Shown: positions 19,026-30,656, numbered from the stretch's first letter. The stretch: DNA of 64,000 nucleotides from Brevundimonas abyssalis TAR-001 (GCF_000466985.1 NZ_BATC01000004.1:1-64000), one strand, 5' to 3'. The notes: generated by a model not told the origin, from the sequence alone. Made by a program: numbers and translations.

Positions 19026-20395
19026 GAGCGGTAATCGCCGTTGATCTCGATGTAGCCCTTGGTCAGGTCGCAGGTCCAGACGGTGGCCGCGGCCCGACCC
19101 GAACCCACGTCGACCGTGATCTCCAGCTCGGGCTTCTTCATGTAGGCGCTCATCTTCGCCTCGTCGTAGTCGGACGCCGGCGCCCCGTCCCGCGCGGCCC
19201 AGTGCGGCCCGAAGCGGATCGACAGGCGGTCGCGGTCCACCGGCTCGTCGGTCTTGCCCACGGCCATGACCACCCGGCCCCAGTTGGCGTCCTGGCCCGC
19301 GATGGCGGTCTTGACCAGCGGGCTGTCGGCGATGGAGCGGGCCAGCTTGCGCGCCGAGCCGGGCGAGCGGGCGTTCTCCACCGTCACCTTGACGAATTTG
19401 GTCGCGCCCTCGCCGTCGCGCACCAGCTGGTGGGCCAGGTCCAGCATCACCGCGTCCAGCGCCTTCGAGAAGTCCGCCAGCCGCCGGTCGCCCACCCGCC
19501 CGATGCGCGGCGCGCCCGAGGCGCCGGTAGCGAACAGCAGGCAGGTGTCGTTGGTGGAGGTGTCCCCGTCCACGGTCACGCTGTTGAAGGTGGTGCGCAC
19601 ATGCAGGTTCAGCAGGGCGCGCAGCACATTGGGGTGGATGTCCGCATCGGTGACGATGAAGGCCAGCATGGTGGCCATGTCCGGGGCGATCATGCCCGAG
19701 CCCTTGGCGATGCCGGCGATGCGCACCGTCACGCCCTCGATCTTCGCCTCGGCGAACGCACCCTTGGGGAAGGTGTCGGTGGTCATGATGGCCTGGCCGG
19801 CGGCGGCCCAGCCGTCGGCCGTCAGCCCCGCCTCGATGTCGGCCATGCGCGCGGCGATCTTGCGGTCGTCCAGCACCACCCCGATCACCCCGGTGGAGGC
19901 CAGCATCACGTCGCGCTGGCGGCAGTCGAAGCGCTTGGCGGCCGCCGAGGCCGTGCGCCGCGCCGCGTCGGCCCCCGCCTTGCCGGTGAAGGCGTTGGCG
20001 CAACCGGCGTTGATCACCAGGGCGCGCACATCCTGGCCCCCGTTGTCGGATTCCAGATGCCGGCGGCACCAGTCCACCGGCGCGGAGCCCACCTGATGCC
20101 GGGTGAACACGCCCGCGCAGCTGGTTCCCTCGGCGAAGCGGAACACCGTCAGGTCGTGGCGGTCATGCTTGTAGAAGCCCGCCCGTGCGGTGGCGATCTC
20201 CACCCCCGCGATGGGCGGGATGGCGGGGAAGGGCACGGCCAGCGGCGACACAGCCAGCCCGGGCTTGCCTGTCTTTGCGGGCGTCGCGGGCGTCGCCCTG
20301 GCGGGCGTCACCCGTTTCAGGGCCGAAGCGAACGGATCCAGCGCCTTTTCGATGGAGGTGGAGACGCCCTTGCGGGGCGAAGGGGTCTTGCTCAC
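19022..20395 (-). CDS. argJ: Bifunctional ornithine/glutamate N-acetyltransferase
   Basis: A 457-residue protein. The self-cleavage and nucleophile motif APDMATMLAFIVTD has Thr242 as the new N-terminal nucleophile. STGVIG at 167-172 forms the oxyanion region. ArgJ recycles the acetyl group in arginine biosynthesis and can also use acetyl-CoA. An extra roughly 45-residue Lys/Pro/Ala-rich N-terminus precedes the core. GTG start at 20395 overlaps the ppiC stop. Confidence 0.94.
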   Translation of the reverse strand: MSKTPSPRKGVSTSIEKALDPFASALKRVTPARATPATPAKTGKPGLAVSPLAVPFPAIPPIAGVEIATARAGFYKHDRHDLTVFRFAEGTSCAGVFTRHQVGSAPVDWCRRHLESDNGGQDVRALVINAGCANAFTGKAGADAARRTASAAAKRFDCRQRDVMLASTGVIGVVLDDRKIAARMADIEAGLTADGWAAAGQAIMTTDTFPKGAFAEAKIEGVTVRIAGIAKGSGMIAPDMATMLAFIVTDADIHPNVLRALLNLHVRTTFNSVTVDGDTSTNDTCLLFATGASGAPRIGRVGDRRLADFSKALDAVMLDLAHQLVRDGEGATKFVKVTVENARSPGSARKLARSIADSPLVKTAIAGQDANWGRVVMAVGKTDEPVDRDRLSIRFGPHWAARDGAPASDYDEAKMSAYMKKPELEITVDVGSGRAAATVWTCDLTKGYIEINGDYRS

Positions 20396-21324
20396 GCGGC
20401 GTCCTCGGTCTGGGGCGTCTGGGCCTCTGCAGCGGCCGGCGGGGCGGAGTCCGGCTCCTCCGGGGCGCCCGGCACGGCCAGGGGGTCCCCGGTCAGCATC
20501 ACCTCGACCTCGGCGCGGCCGCGCAGCTGCTCCAGCAGGCGGCGCACCTCCTCATAGGTCAGATAGCGCACGATCTGGGGCCGGGCCTGCTCCAGCGTCG
20601 GGGGCGTCTCGCGCCGGCGGTCCTCGACCCGCAGCACGGCCCAGCCGCCCTCGGCCTCGAACGGCCCCACCGTGTCGCCCGCCGCGGCGTCGCGCAGGGC
20701 GGCCGCATAGACGGCGGGCATCACGTCCAGGGTGGCGTAGCCAAGGTCGCCGCCCGAGAAGCGGGTCGCCTCGTCGGTGGAGCGCTGCATGGCCAGCTGC
20801 TCGAAATTGGCCCCGGCGGCCAGCATGCCGCGCACCGCGTCTGCGTCCTCACGCGTGGCCGACATGATCAGGCGCAGCCGGATCTCCTCGGAGTTCCGGG
20901 CCAGGCGCAGCTGCTCCTGGTACAGGGTCTGAACCGCCTCGTCGGAAATGGCCCGGTTGACCGTGGTCTCCACCAGCATGTCGCCCAGGATGCGCTCGCG
21001 CGTCGCCTCCAGCCGCCGCTGGGCCAGCGGACTGTCCGCCAGACCGCGCCGGTCCGCCTCGCGCGCCAGCAGCTTCTGGTCGATCACCTCGTCCAGCACC
21101 CGGCGGAACAGGTCCGAGGTCACGTCCAGCGGCTCGCCCTCGCCGATCAGGCCCTGGGCCACCGCCTCGCGCTTGACGTCCGACGCCCAGATGGCGGCCC
21201 CCTCGACCCGGGCCACGGCCCGGTCGCCCGGCTCGGGCGGGGTTTCGTCCCCGGCGCCGCGGCCGCAGGCCGCAAGCGTCAGGACCAGCATCAGGACAGT
21301 GAAAGGACGAAGGGTCTGACCCAT
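20392..21324 (-). CDS. Parvulin-type peptidyl-prolyl isomerase lipoprotein
   Basis: A 310-residue protein. Signal with lipobox L-T-L-A-A-C, a SurA/PrsA-like helical chaperone region, and a PpiC domain around residues 150-245 (SGGDLGYATLDVMPAVYAAA). An acidic, Ala/Pro-rich tail follows. It probably helps fold or export envelope proteins. The ATG at 21324 is chosen because the signal peptide starts there. It is divergent from secA; the intergenic 21325-21589 must hold both promoters, but no clear box was recognised. Confidence 0.85.
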   Translation of the reverse strand: MGQTLRPFTVLMLVLTLAACGRGAGDETPPEPGDRAVARVEGAAIWASDVKREAVAQGLIGEGEPLDVTSDLFRRVLDEVIDQKLLAREADRRGLADSPLAQRRLEATRERILGDMLVETTVNRAISDEAVQTLYQEQLRLARNSEEIRLRLIMSATREDADAVRGMLAAGANFEQLAMQRSTDEATRFSGGDLGYATLDVMPAVYAAALRDAAAGDTVGPFEAEGGWAVLRVEDRRRETPPTLEQARPQIVRYLTYEEVRRLLEQLRGRAEVEVMLTGDPLAVPGAPEEPDSAPPAAAEAQTPQTEDAA

Positions 21325-21589
21325 GAGGCGCTCCTCGAATCCGGGTCTGCGGGACCCTTGCCGGGACCGTGCCGCAAAAGCCCTCGCGTTGACAGGGGAT
21401 AGGCCGGTGCTTAAGTCTCGCCCGCGCCCAAGTCGAGGGGTTTTCGATGGATCGCGCGGCCTCGAATTCCCTTGCGGGCGTGGCCGCCGGGGTCCTTCGC
21501 ACCTCCGGCCCCCGGCGTCGTCCGCCGACCCTCCCTGGGCCCTCACCTAGCAGAACGAGCGCCCGCTCGACCGCCTGACCGGATTTTTC

Positions 21590-24511
<2,922 letters not shown>

Positions 24512-24520
24512 ACAGCGGGG

Positions 24521-24547
24521 CCCTCTCCCCTTGAGGGAGAAGGCGAC
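24521..24547. repeat. Terminator-like palindrome, left copy flanking the island
   Basis: CTCTCCC pairs imperfectly with GGGAGA(A)G right after secA. The 27-nt block matches 50867-50893 at 24 positions in direct orientation. The second copy sits right after the ThDP-enzyme gene at the far end of the island. It could be an intrinsic terminator or REP, and also the duplicated integration site. Confidence 0.55.
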
Positions 24548-24821
24548 TTGCTAACCTACCACAGTGGCTGAGCAATTTCGACCGGCGGACCGGTGTGTAC
24601 GGGCTGTGCAGATCGCCTACCCGGGACATGTCCGATCCGGCCGAGGGGCTTTTTCGTTTCTTCCCCGTCCATATACGGCAGGCGAAGTAAGTGAAGCCGT
24701 ACGCTTGCGACACTGGGGCTGAGAGGAGCGCATGGTTGCCGGCAACCGCCGGTGCTTTGATCCCATATTTGGCAGTGGCGCTCCGCGGCTGTTAGCGTCA
24801 CTTCTTACGGCGGAGGGGCAT
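24548..24821. other. Island left end, no gene recognised
   Basis: No supported coding region or RNA gene. It holds a perfect 14-bp palindrome, GGTTGCCGGCAACC, at 24734-24747, about 75 bp before the next gene, a possible operator. Base composition is lower in GC than in secA. Confidence 0.4.
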
Positions 24822-25643
24822 GTGGAGCAGTTTCGGTTCAACATCAGGTTCGACGGCCTCGACGCTGATGATCATGTCATCGACATGCGCTACTTCGGCG
24901 AAGCACTGATCGGGTTAGAGCGGACCCTCTCGCTGGGGCTAAACACCCTCGCGACAGGATCAGTACCAAGCTCTCGCGGTAAGCTGGTGCTTGCGATCAG
25001 AGCGACACCGCCTCGGGACGGTTGTGTTCAGTTCGACGCCGTTGTGGAGATGTCCAAGGGCGTCCTCCCGCTGCTCAAGCCCGTTCTCATCAGTGCAGGG
25101 GCCAAGCTGGCCATGCACATAGTGGGTGCTGTGGTGAAGCGCTGGGCAGGCCAAAAAAAGCAGGCGAAGTTGGAAGTTGAGGCGATGCTGGACCTGATGC
25201 GGCTGGAGAAGGACGACCGGCAGCGTGAGCGGGAACATATCGAACGCGTGATCGAGCTGTCCCGGCCCGCCGCGGCCCAGATTGTCGCGCCTATTGGCCG
25301 GTCTTGTGAATCCCTAAGTCTGGCCGCAAATGACGATACGACCGTTTTCGACGTCCCCATGGCACAAGCTGTCCGGTCCAAGGCAGAACTGGAGGTGGGT
25401 GAAATGGAAACTCTTGTCCTCCGGGTAGATGGCGTCGTCGTACATAGCCGCTCGCTGAAGGTGGAAGATCCCAACGAACCTGGCCACTTCGTTTCGGCTG
25501 AGGTTCGCGACCCGGCCTTCACAGACGGGGAGAACATTTACACCCAGTCGGTCACGAAGATGCTTGAGGTACAGGCGAAGGCCACATACCGCGACGGACG
25601 GCTCTATCGCCTCCACATAATGGACGCGAAGCTCGCTGCGTAG
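24822..25643 (+). CDS. Uncharacterised protein with central hydrophobic segment
   Basis: A 273-residue protein; GTG start at 24822 with a good GGAGGGG site 4-5 nt upstream. Residues 1-75 look like a mixed alpha/beta domain (MRYFGEALIGLERTLSLGL). A hydrophobic stretch follows at about 81-105 (VLPLLKPVLISAGAKLAMHI), then a highly charged coiled-coil-like helix at 110-146. The C-terminal domain is beta-rich (METLVLRVDGVVVHSRSL). The plan, a domain, a membrane-like helix, a coiled coil and a beta domain, resembles sensor-effector proteins of defence islands. I do not recognise the family, and the defence role is inference. Confidence 0.6.
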   Translation: MEQFRFNIRFDGLDADDHVIDMRYFGEALIGLERTLSLGLNTLATGSVPSSRGKLVLAIRATPPRDGCVQFDAVVEMSKGVLPLLKPVLISAGAKLAMHIVGAVVKRWAGQKKQAKLEVEAMLDLMRLEKDDRQREREHIERVIELSRPAAAQIVAPIGRSCESLSLAANDDTTVFDVPMAQAVRSKAELEVGEMETLVLRVDGVVVHSRSLKVEDPNEPGHFVSAEVRDPAFTDGENIYTQSVTKMLEVQAKATYRDGRLYRLHIMDAKLAA

Positions 25644-25745
25644 TCCGACTCGACGGCACAGGACCGAGCCGCAATGTCACTGGTGCCCCCCCGGGGCGAA
25701 TGTCCGGTGCCCAGAGCCGACCGTTATCATCGGGTGGAATGCAGG

Positions 25746-25777
25746 CGTTTGTACGGGCATTGATGGTCGTACAAACG
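25746..25777. promoter_or_regulatory. Perfect 9-bp inverted repeat before the HEPN-like gene
   Basis: CGTTTGTAC and GTACAAACG are separated by 14 nt. They end directly at the GGGGGAG ribosome-binding site of the gene starting at 25789. This could be an operator or an mRNA hairpin controlling translation. The rest of 25644-25788 shows no gene. Confidence 0.5.
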
Positions 25778-25788
25778 GGGGAGCATAG

Positions 25789-26325
25789 ATGGCTGGCGCA
25801 CATTATGATGGCATAGAAGCCATCTTTCGGATCGCGAAGAAGGGCGAGGTGCTTGATACCTTTGCGATCGAGGTTCTGACGTTCCACGCTGCCGTCGAAT
25901 ACGAACTGGAAGTCGTGCTGCGGAAGCTGTTGCCACACCCCGACAAGCTCTTCGGCAAAGGTCCCAAACTCAGTTTCCCGCACAAGGCGCGCCTTCTGTG
26001 CGCGATGTGGCGGAAAGACCCCGCAGATGCGGACAAACTGAACCGAGTATTGAAGGCGCTCGAAGATTTGCGCAACGAGGTCGCGCACCAGGGCGACATA
26101 CCGTTGAAGAGTCACAAGGCCAACCTGAGCCAAGCGTTCAGGGAGATCGAGCCACGTTGCAGTGATGATCCTTCAATGTTGGAGATCGCCCAAGGCATCA
26201 GCATGTTCATTGCCGATGACGCAGGCACCTTGGCGGACTTCTCCGAAACGCTAAGTGCGTTCGACGTTCTGGTGAATCAAAAGATGCCGTCGGTTCTAGG
26301 CGTCGCGAGACAAGAACCGGATTAG
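25789..26325 (+). CDS. HEPN-like helical protein
   Basis: A 178-residue, mostly helical protein. Residues 95-100 read RNEVAH, matching the Rx4-6H signature of HEPN ribonucleases. It is preceded by HKARLLCAMWRKDPADADKL, like helices of DUF4145/MltR-type proteins that share this signature. Strong ribosome-binding site GGGGGAG at 25777-25783. HEPN proteins act as RNases in toxin-antitoxin and abortive-infection systems, but many similar helical proteins are inactive, so catalysis is not assured. It follows the uncharacterised gene at 24822 by 145 bp. Confidence 0.6.
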   Translation: MAGAHYDGIEAIFRIAKKGEVLDTFAIEVLTFHAAVEYELEVVLRKLLPHPDKLFGKGPKLSFPHKARLLCAMWRKDPADADKLNRVLKALEDLRNEVAHQGDIPLKSHKANLSQAFREIEPRCSDDPSMLEIAQGISMFIADDAGTLADFSETLSAFDVLVNQKMPSVLGVARQEPD

Positions 26326-26384
26326 GTGCCGGCTGGGGATGGAGACGAGCCTCGCGTGCGCTCGTTCGAAGCTGCGGGCAGCCG

Positions 26385-27299
26385 TCACATGTGCCCCGGT
26401 TCGTACCGGGTTTCTAGCCGTCCATTTATGAACCGGTATCCGATGCTGGCGGGCGCCGGTACGCCGAAATAGCGACGAATGAAGGTCGTGGGCGGAGCTT
26501 GGCGAGTGAAGACGAAACGTTGCGCGGCGGAAAGCGTGATGCGGTTCATGCGCGCCACGCCGGGGTTCGTGGCTTCGATTACTGGGACCTCTCGAAGAGG
26601 AATGGGATTGGGCACTGGCAGCACCTGAAGCGCCACGTCCGGCGTCAAGGGAACGTGCATGGTGAACGGAATGTCCGGGGCCCACGGCTCATCAACAACG
26701 ATCCCGCCGTCAGCGTAGATGAACTCGGCTGTCCCGGTGCGTTGGGAGATCATAAAGGTCGCTGAGAGGATCGTCTCGACGTAAACGCCGAAGACGTGGC
26801 CCATGTTGTCCAGAGCGGCTGACTTGGCGCTGGTGTTGTCTGGTGCGGAGAGCCGATGAAACTCGGTCAGCTTGCTGAGGTAACGTGGGTGCCGGACGAG
26901 AAGAGCGGCGACGTAGCGGGCTGCCGCCATACGGACTTCATCTGGCAAAGGATGAACGTCGATATAGCCGGGTGTGCGCATGCCCAACTGCCGGCTGACA
27001 GCCGCTTTGTCCGGGTCACCGGCGTAGGGGTGGCGCTTACGCAGGCTTGCATCCGAAAGATGGTCGATGAGTAGGCCTGCAGGCTGATCAACGGTGTTTG
27101 CGAACCAGTCCTCGATCGAAGGGTCCTTTGAATCATCCGGCCCGAAGCGGGTGTATAGCTCGGACTCGACTCCGAGGTTGATCGGATTGGCGCGAAAGCC
27201 TGTCCCGTCCGCGCGCACGACATTCACCAGGCCATCTGCGCCGGTCCAGTAGCGAGACTGAACTTGAGGCCACCAGTGATGCCGCTTGGGAGATGTCAT
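26385..27299 (-). CDS. DUF4238-like protein
   Basis: A 304-residue protein. It begins with the KRHHWWPQVQSRYWTGADG pattern that resembles the RHHYVPQFYLRRF opening of DUF4238 proteins. The remainder is globular with no signal or membrane helix. DUF4238 members are common in mobile and defence regions; their function is unknown. It is convergent with the HEPN-like gene and upstream, on the same strand, of the relaxase gene. Confidence 0.6.
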   Translation of the reverse strand: MTSPKRHHWWPQVQSRYWTGADGLVNVVRADGTGFRANPINLGVESELYTRFGPDDSKDPSIEDWFANTVDQPAGLLIDHLSDASLRKRHPYAGDPDKAAVSRQLGMRTPGYIDVHPLPDEVRMAAARYVAALLVRHPRYLSKLTEFHRLSAPDNTSAKSAALDNMGHVFGVYVETILSATFMISQRTGTAEFIYADGGIVVDEPWAPDIPFTMHVPLTPDVALQVLPVPNPIPLREVPVIEATNPGVARMNRITLSAAQRFVFTRQAPPTTFIRRYFGVPAPASIGYRFINGRLETRYEPGHM

Positions 27300-27393
27300 T
27301 CCGCTTAGGTAGCCTGACTCGTCAGCGTAGAGGTGCCTATGAGGCCGAAGCCGGGATTTCTACCGGGTCTGCTCCTCGGCAGCCAGCGGCGGA

Positions 27394-29597
27394 CTACCGT
27401 GAACGGCTTCGATCTACTTCCGTAATTCTCTCGCGGGGCGCGCTGCGTCCCAAGGTCCTAGCGAGTTCGGCGCTTCCCGCAAACTCTTCGCGCCCATACC
27501 GCAAGCTGGCCGCGTCACGGTGCCGGCTCATCGCCACATACGACGCATGTCGATTCATGCTCCGGCTGGCGAGAACGTAGGTCCTGTCGACCGTCGCTCC
27601 CTGCATCTTGTGGACCGTCGCCGCGTACCCGTGCGCCAGGTCCGCATAGTCTTTGCGGTCGAACCGTACGTGGCGGCCGTCATCCAGCCTTACCTCCATC
27701 TCGCTTGCACTGAGCCACAGCAGAGTCCCTAGCGAGCCGTTCTTGACCCCGAGCGACCGATCATTGCGCAGGAACATTACTCGGTCGCCGATTGCGAACG
27801 CCCGTTCGCCCCGCGTGGTCTCCACCCGCTGATCGGGTCCCAGCTGACCCTCCGCCCGCAGCGCGTCCCGGGCCAGCCGGTTCAGCTCCGCCACGTCGGC
27901 TCGGGTATAGGCCATCAGCATCTGCGAACCGGTCGGTTCGCGCCTTCGGTCCGCCAGCCAGTCGTCCACCAAGGCGCGGCGGGCCTCGTCGCTTGTGTCG
28001 TGCCCATGAACAGCTCCGGCCGCCTCATAGCGGCCCAAGGCCTCGGCCGTGCGCCCGGTAGCCAGCTCCTTCGTCGCCTGCCGCTGCCAGCTCTCCCGCT
28101 GCCTGCGTACCTCCGCGATCTCGACCGCGCCGTGCCGCTCAACAATCCGCCGGAGCGGCGCACCCGCCTCTATGGCCTGAAGCTGCTCGGGATCGCCTGC
28201 CAGCACCACCTTGGCGCCAGCGCGGTCCGCTTCCTCAAGGATGCGGCGCATCTGCCGCGTGCCGACCATCCCGGCCTCGTCGATCACCAGCACGTCGCCT
28301 GCGGACAGCCGGTCACGCCCGCGCGCCCATGAATGTTCCAGGCTCGCCAGCGTCCGCGATGCGATGCCTGAACCCTTCTCAAGGTTCTCGGCGGCAATCC
28401 CGGACAAGGCCGCTCCGACGACGCGATAGCCCTCTGCCTCCCAAGCGGCGCGGGCGACGCCGAGCATGGCGCTCTTGCCGGTGCCCGCGTAGCCGACCAC
28501 AGCCGCCAGCCGGCCGGACGCCAGCACATGCGCCACCGCCAGCACCTGTTCCCCGCTCAGCGGTCGGTCGGACCGCTTCTGCGCGGCGGCGGCCGCTCGC
28601 AGGGACCGCTCGGTGACGCCGCGATGATAGCCGTCCGCCAACCGATCCGACGCGCGCACCAGCGCGTCTTCGGCCCGGATCATGTCCCGGCTGGTGAAGC
28701 GCTCCCGGCCCCTGTCGTCCGGCTCAAGTCGGACCAACTCGGACGAGGCCAGAAGCCGGGCATGAAGCCGGTCGAACTGATCCTTGCCGTCGGTGTGGCG
28801 GAACACGAACCGCGCCAGGTCGTGGCGACTGAACGTCGCCTGGGTGTGGGTCAACGCTTCAAACGCCGCCGCCGGATCGCGCAGCAACCGCTCGCCGTTC
28901 CGCCGCGCGATCTCGCGATGCTCTTCGGCCCGTACCGAGGCCCGGCCGCGCGCTTCCAATCGCGCGGCGGCCGGGCCGATCTTCGACTGTGGCTCCAGCT
29001 CGACGCCTGATCCTTGAGCGGGCGGTGATCGATGCGAATGTCGAGATCGAGTTGGGCGAGACGTTCGTTGACGTGGTCGGCCCAGGCCGCACGCCAGTGT
29101 TCCAGAAGGGCGGCGCTGTTCCAGTCCCGGACCTTGGGACCGAAGCCATCGGCGGTCGCCTCCCTCAACGCCAGCATCACGTGTGCATGGGGCTTGGGCA
29201 GGCCGTTCTCGCCGACATCGCAGTGAACATTGAGGTCAGCGACCATACCGCGAGCCACGAACTCCCGCTGGACAAAGCTGCGGGCCAGCTCGATGCCGTC
29301 GTCGGGGCCGATCTCGCGCGGCAGGGCGAACTCGATCTCGCGGGCGAGCTGGGCGTCCTTGCGCTTCTCGCCCCACTCGATCTCGTTCCAGAGCGCCTGC
29401 CGGTCGGACCAGCGCTCCGGCGCGCCGTCCGGCAGCAGAATCTCGGAGTGCAGCACGCCGCTCTTGCGGCTGTAGTCGCGGTGCTGCTCGGTGCGCTCGT
29501 CGAACAGGCGCGAGGCCGAACGGTAGGCGGCCGCCGCCACGGCGCTGCGGCCGGTCGAGCGGGAGATGACCTTGGCCGAGAAGTGGTAGATAGCCAC
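27394..29597 (-). pseudogene. traA: Ti-type conjugative relaxase/helicase TraA, frame broken once
   Basis: GTG start at 29597, giving VAIYHFSAKVISRSTGRSAV, the MobA/MobL (MobQ) N-terminus. The histidine cluster is PKPHAHVMLALRE. After LKDQ one G is missing near 29005-29007. Corrected, it continues RLEARGRASVRAEEHREIA into the helicase part, with Walker A VGYAGTGKSAML, VLVIDEAGMVG and AHGYAATVHKMQGATVDRTY. The corrected length of about 734 residues is shorter than typical TraA (around 1000 or more), lacking the C-terminal extension. It nicks oriT and unwinds the transferred strand. It is divergent from mucR/traC/traD, as in Ti-type tra regions. Confidence 0.82.
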
Positions 29598-29623
29598 GAC
29601 CGCAGCGCCCTGAAGCAAAGCGC

Positions 29624-29653
29624 ACGTCGGAACGACGTATAAGCGCGCACTCC
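29624..29653 (+). other. oriT: Putative oriT (MobQ/RSF1010-like nic region)
   Basis: A perfect 6-bp hairpin ACGTCG-GAA-CGACGT (29624-29638) is followed two bases later by AAGCGCGCACTCC. The string TAAGCGCG/CACTC matches the RSF1010/Ti-type nick site TAAGTGCG/CCCTC at 11 of 13 positions, with the nick expected after 29647. The location, 27 bp upstream of the relaxase start and between divergent tra genes, is where oriT sits in Ti-type systems. Confidence 0.7.
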
Positions 29654-29687
29654 GGACAGCATGTCCGTCGTGACGGGCGCTCGCGTC

Positions 29688-29704
29688 CCGCAAGCCTACG
29701 GAGG
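29688..29704 (+). repeat. Short direct repeat, copy 1
   Basis: CCGCAAGCCTACGGAGG, found again with one change at 30265-30281. It lies between the oriT-like site and mucR, and its relation to regulation is unknown. Confidence 0.45.
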
Positions 29705-29802
29705 GGGAGAAGCCGCCGTCCCTCCGTCCGGCTGGTTTTCAAGCGGCGGGTAGACGTGCGAGGCTGGTGCTTTCAACACCATCCGTGTGCGGGGCTGACT
29801 TG

Positions 29803-30246
29803 ATGGACAATCCGACTGCCGACGCTGACCTGATCGGCATGACCGCCGACATCGTCTCGGCCTATGTTTCGAACAACCAGATCGAGGCTGGCGCGCTGGC
29901 CGGGATGATCGCCGCCGTCCACGGAGCGTTGGCCGGCACGTCGCAGCCGGCAGCGCCGGAGCCAGAGCCGCAGGCGCCAGCAGTGCCAATCAAGAAGAGC
30001 ATCACCCCCGACTATCTGATCAGTCTTGAGGACGGCAGCCGCTACAAGTCGCTGCGGCGGCATCTCACGACGAAGTACGGCATGACGCCGGACGAGTACC
30101 GCGCCAAGTGGGGACTGCCGAAGGACTATCCGATGGTCGCGCCGAACTACGCCAAGGCCCGCTCCGAATTGGCGAAGGCCTCGGGCCTCGGCCAGGGCGG
30201 TCGAAAGCCAGCGGCGAAGCGCGGTCGCAAGCCCGCCGCGAAGTAG
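29803..30246 (+). CDS. Ros/MucR family regulator lacking zinc ligands
   Basis: A 147-residue protein with the full Ros/MucR fold signature: LEDGSRYKSLRRHLTTKYG, then MTPDEYRAKWGLPKDYPMVA. The Cys that starts the classical C-x2-D-x9-H-x4-H motif is Ser (74), and the last His is Lys (91); Asp77 and His87 remain. Zinc-free Ros homologues that still bind DNA are known in rhizobia. The tail GRKPAAKRGRKPAAK is AT-hook-like. It probably represses tra genes or the divergent traA. ATG 29803 is chosen over an earlier in-frame start outside the family. Confidence 0.85.
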   Translation: MDNPTADADLIGMTADIVSAYVSNNQIEAGALAGMIAAVHGALAGTSQPAAPEPEPQAPAVPIKKSITPDYLISLEDGSRYKSLRRHLTTKYGMTPDEYRAKWGLPKDYPMVAPNYAKARSELAKASGLGQGGRKPAAKRGRKPAAK

Positions 30247-30253
30247 CGCCTCA

Positions 30254-30289
30254 CGCGCGCGCCACCGCAAGCTTACGGAGGCGCGCGCG
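30254..30289. terminator. 10-bp perfect hairpin after mucR, containing repeat copy 2
   Basis: CGCGCGCGCC pairs with GGCGCGCGCG around a 16-nt loop. The loop and right arm include the second copy (30265-30281) of the repeat at 29688. There is no T-run, so it could be a terminator or a processing or protein-binding site. Confidence 0.5.
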
Positions 30290-30343
30290 ACTCACCGCCG
30301 CTCTAGACTGCCGGCTCCCCGGATCACTGCGGAGCCGCCACAC

Positions 30344-30652
30344 ATGCGCAAGCCCAAGGCCATCGACGCCGAACTGGCCGCCCTCGCCGAACGAACGGCG
30401 GCGCTAAAGGCTCGCCGCGTCGCCCAGCTCGGCGAGCTGGTCATCGCCACCGGCGCCGACGCTCTGGAGGTCGAGGCTCTGGCCGGGGCGCTTCTGTCGG
30501 CGGCAGGCGAGACGGACGCCGCCGCTCAACGCCGCTGGCGGGTCCAGGGCGAAGCCTTCTTTCGCGGAGGAAAGGCGGACAGAGCTACTCCACCGGCTTC
30601 GGGCGACAGCGGCACGGCTGGCCAAACTCCCCGCTCTGGTCCGGCGGGTTGA
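30344..30652 (+). CDS. Conjugal transfer protein, TraC-like
   Basis: A 102-residue protein. IDAELAALAERTAALKARRV followed by LGELVIATGADALEVEALAG is typical of small tra accessory proteins encoded next to traA in Ti-type elements. They assist relaxosome formation. It is 4 bp before the TraD-like gene. Databases label such proteins TraC or TraD inconsistently. Confidence 0.75.
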   Translation: MRKPKAIDAELAALAERTAALKARRVAQLGELVIATGADALEVEALAGALLSAAGETDAAAQRRWRVQGEAFFRGGKADRATPPASGDSGTAGQTPRSGPAG

Positions 30653-30656
30653 GGCG

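Noticed and set aside
18722-20557. 611-codon plus-strand frame opposite argJ/mutT
   Set aside because: No motif, Arg/His/Gly-rich; argJ on the other strand is intact.
24541-24720. tRNA gene as integration target next to secA
   Set aside because: No cloverleaf, no T-arm GTTCRA and no CCA end could be found in either orientation.
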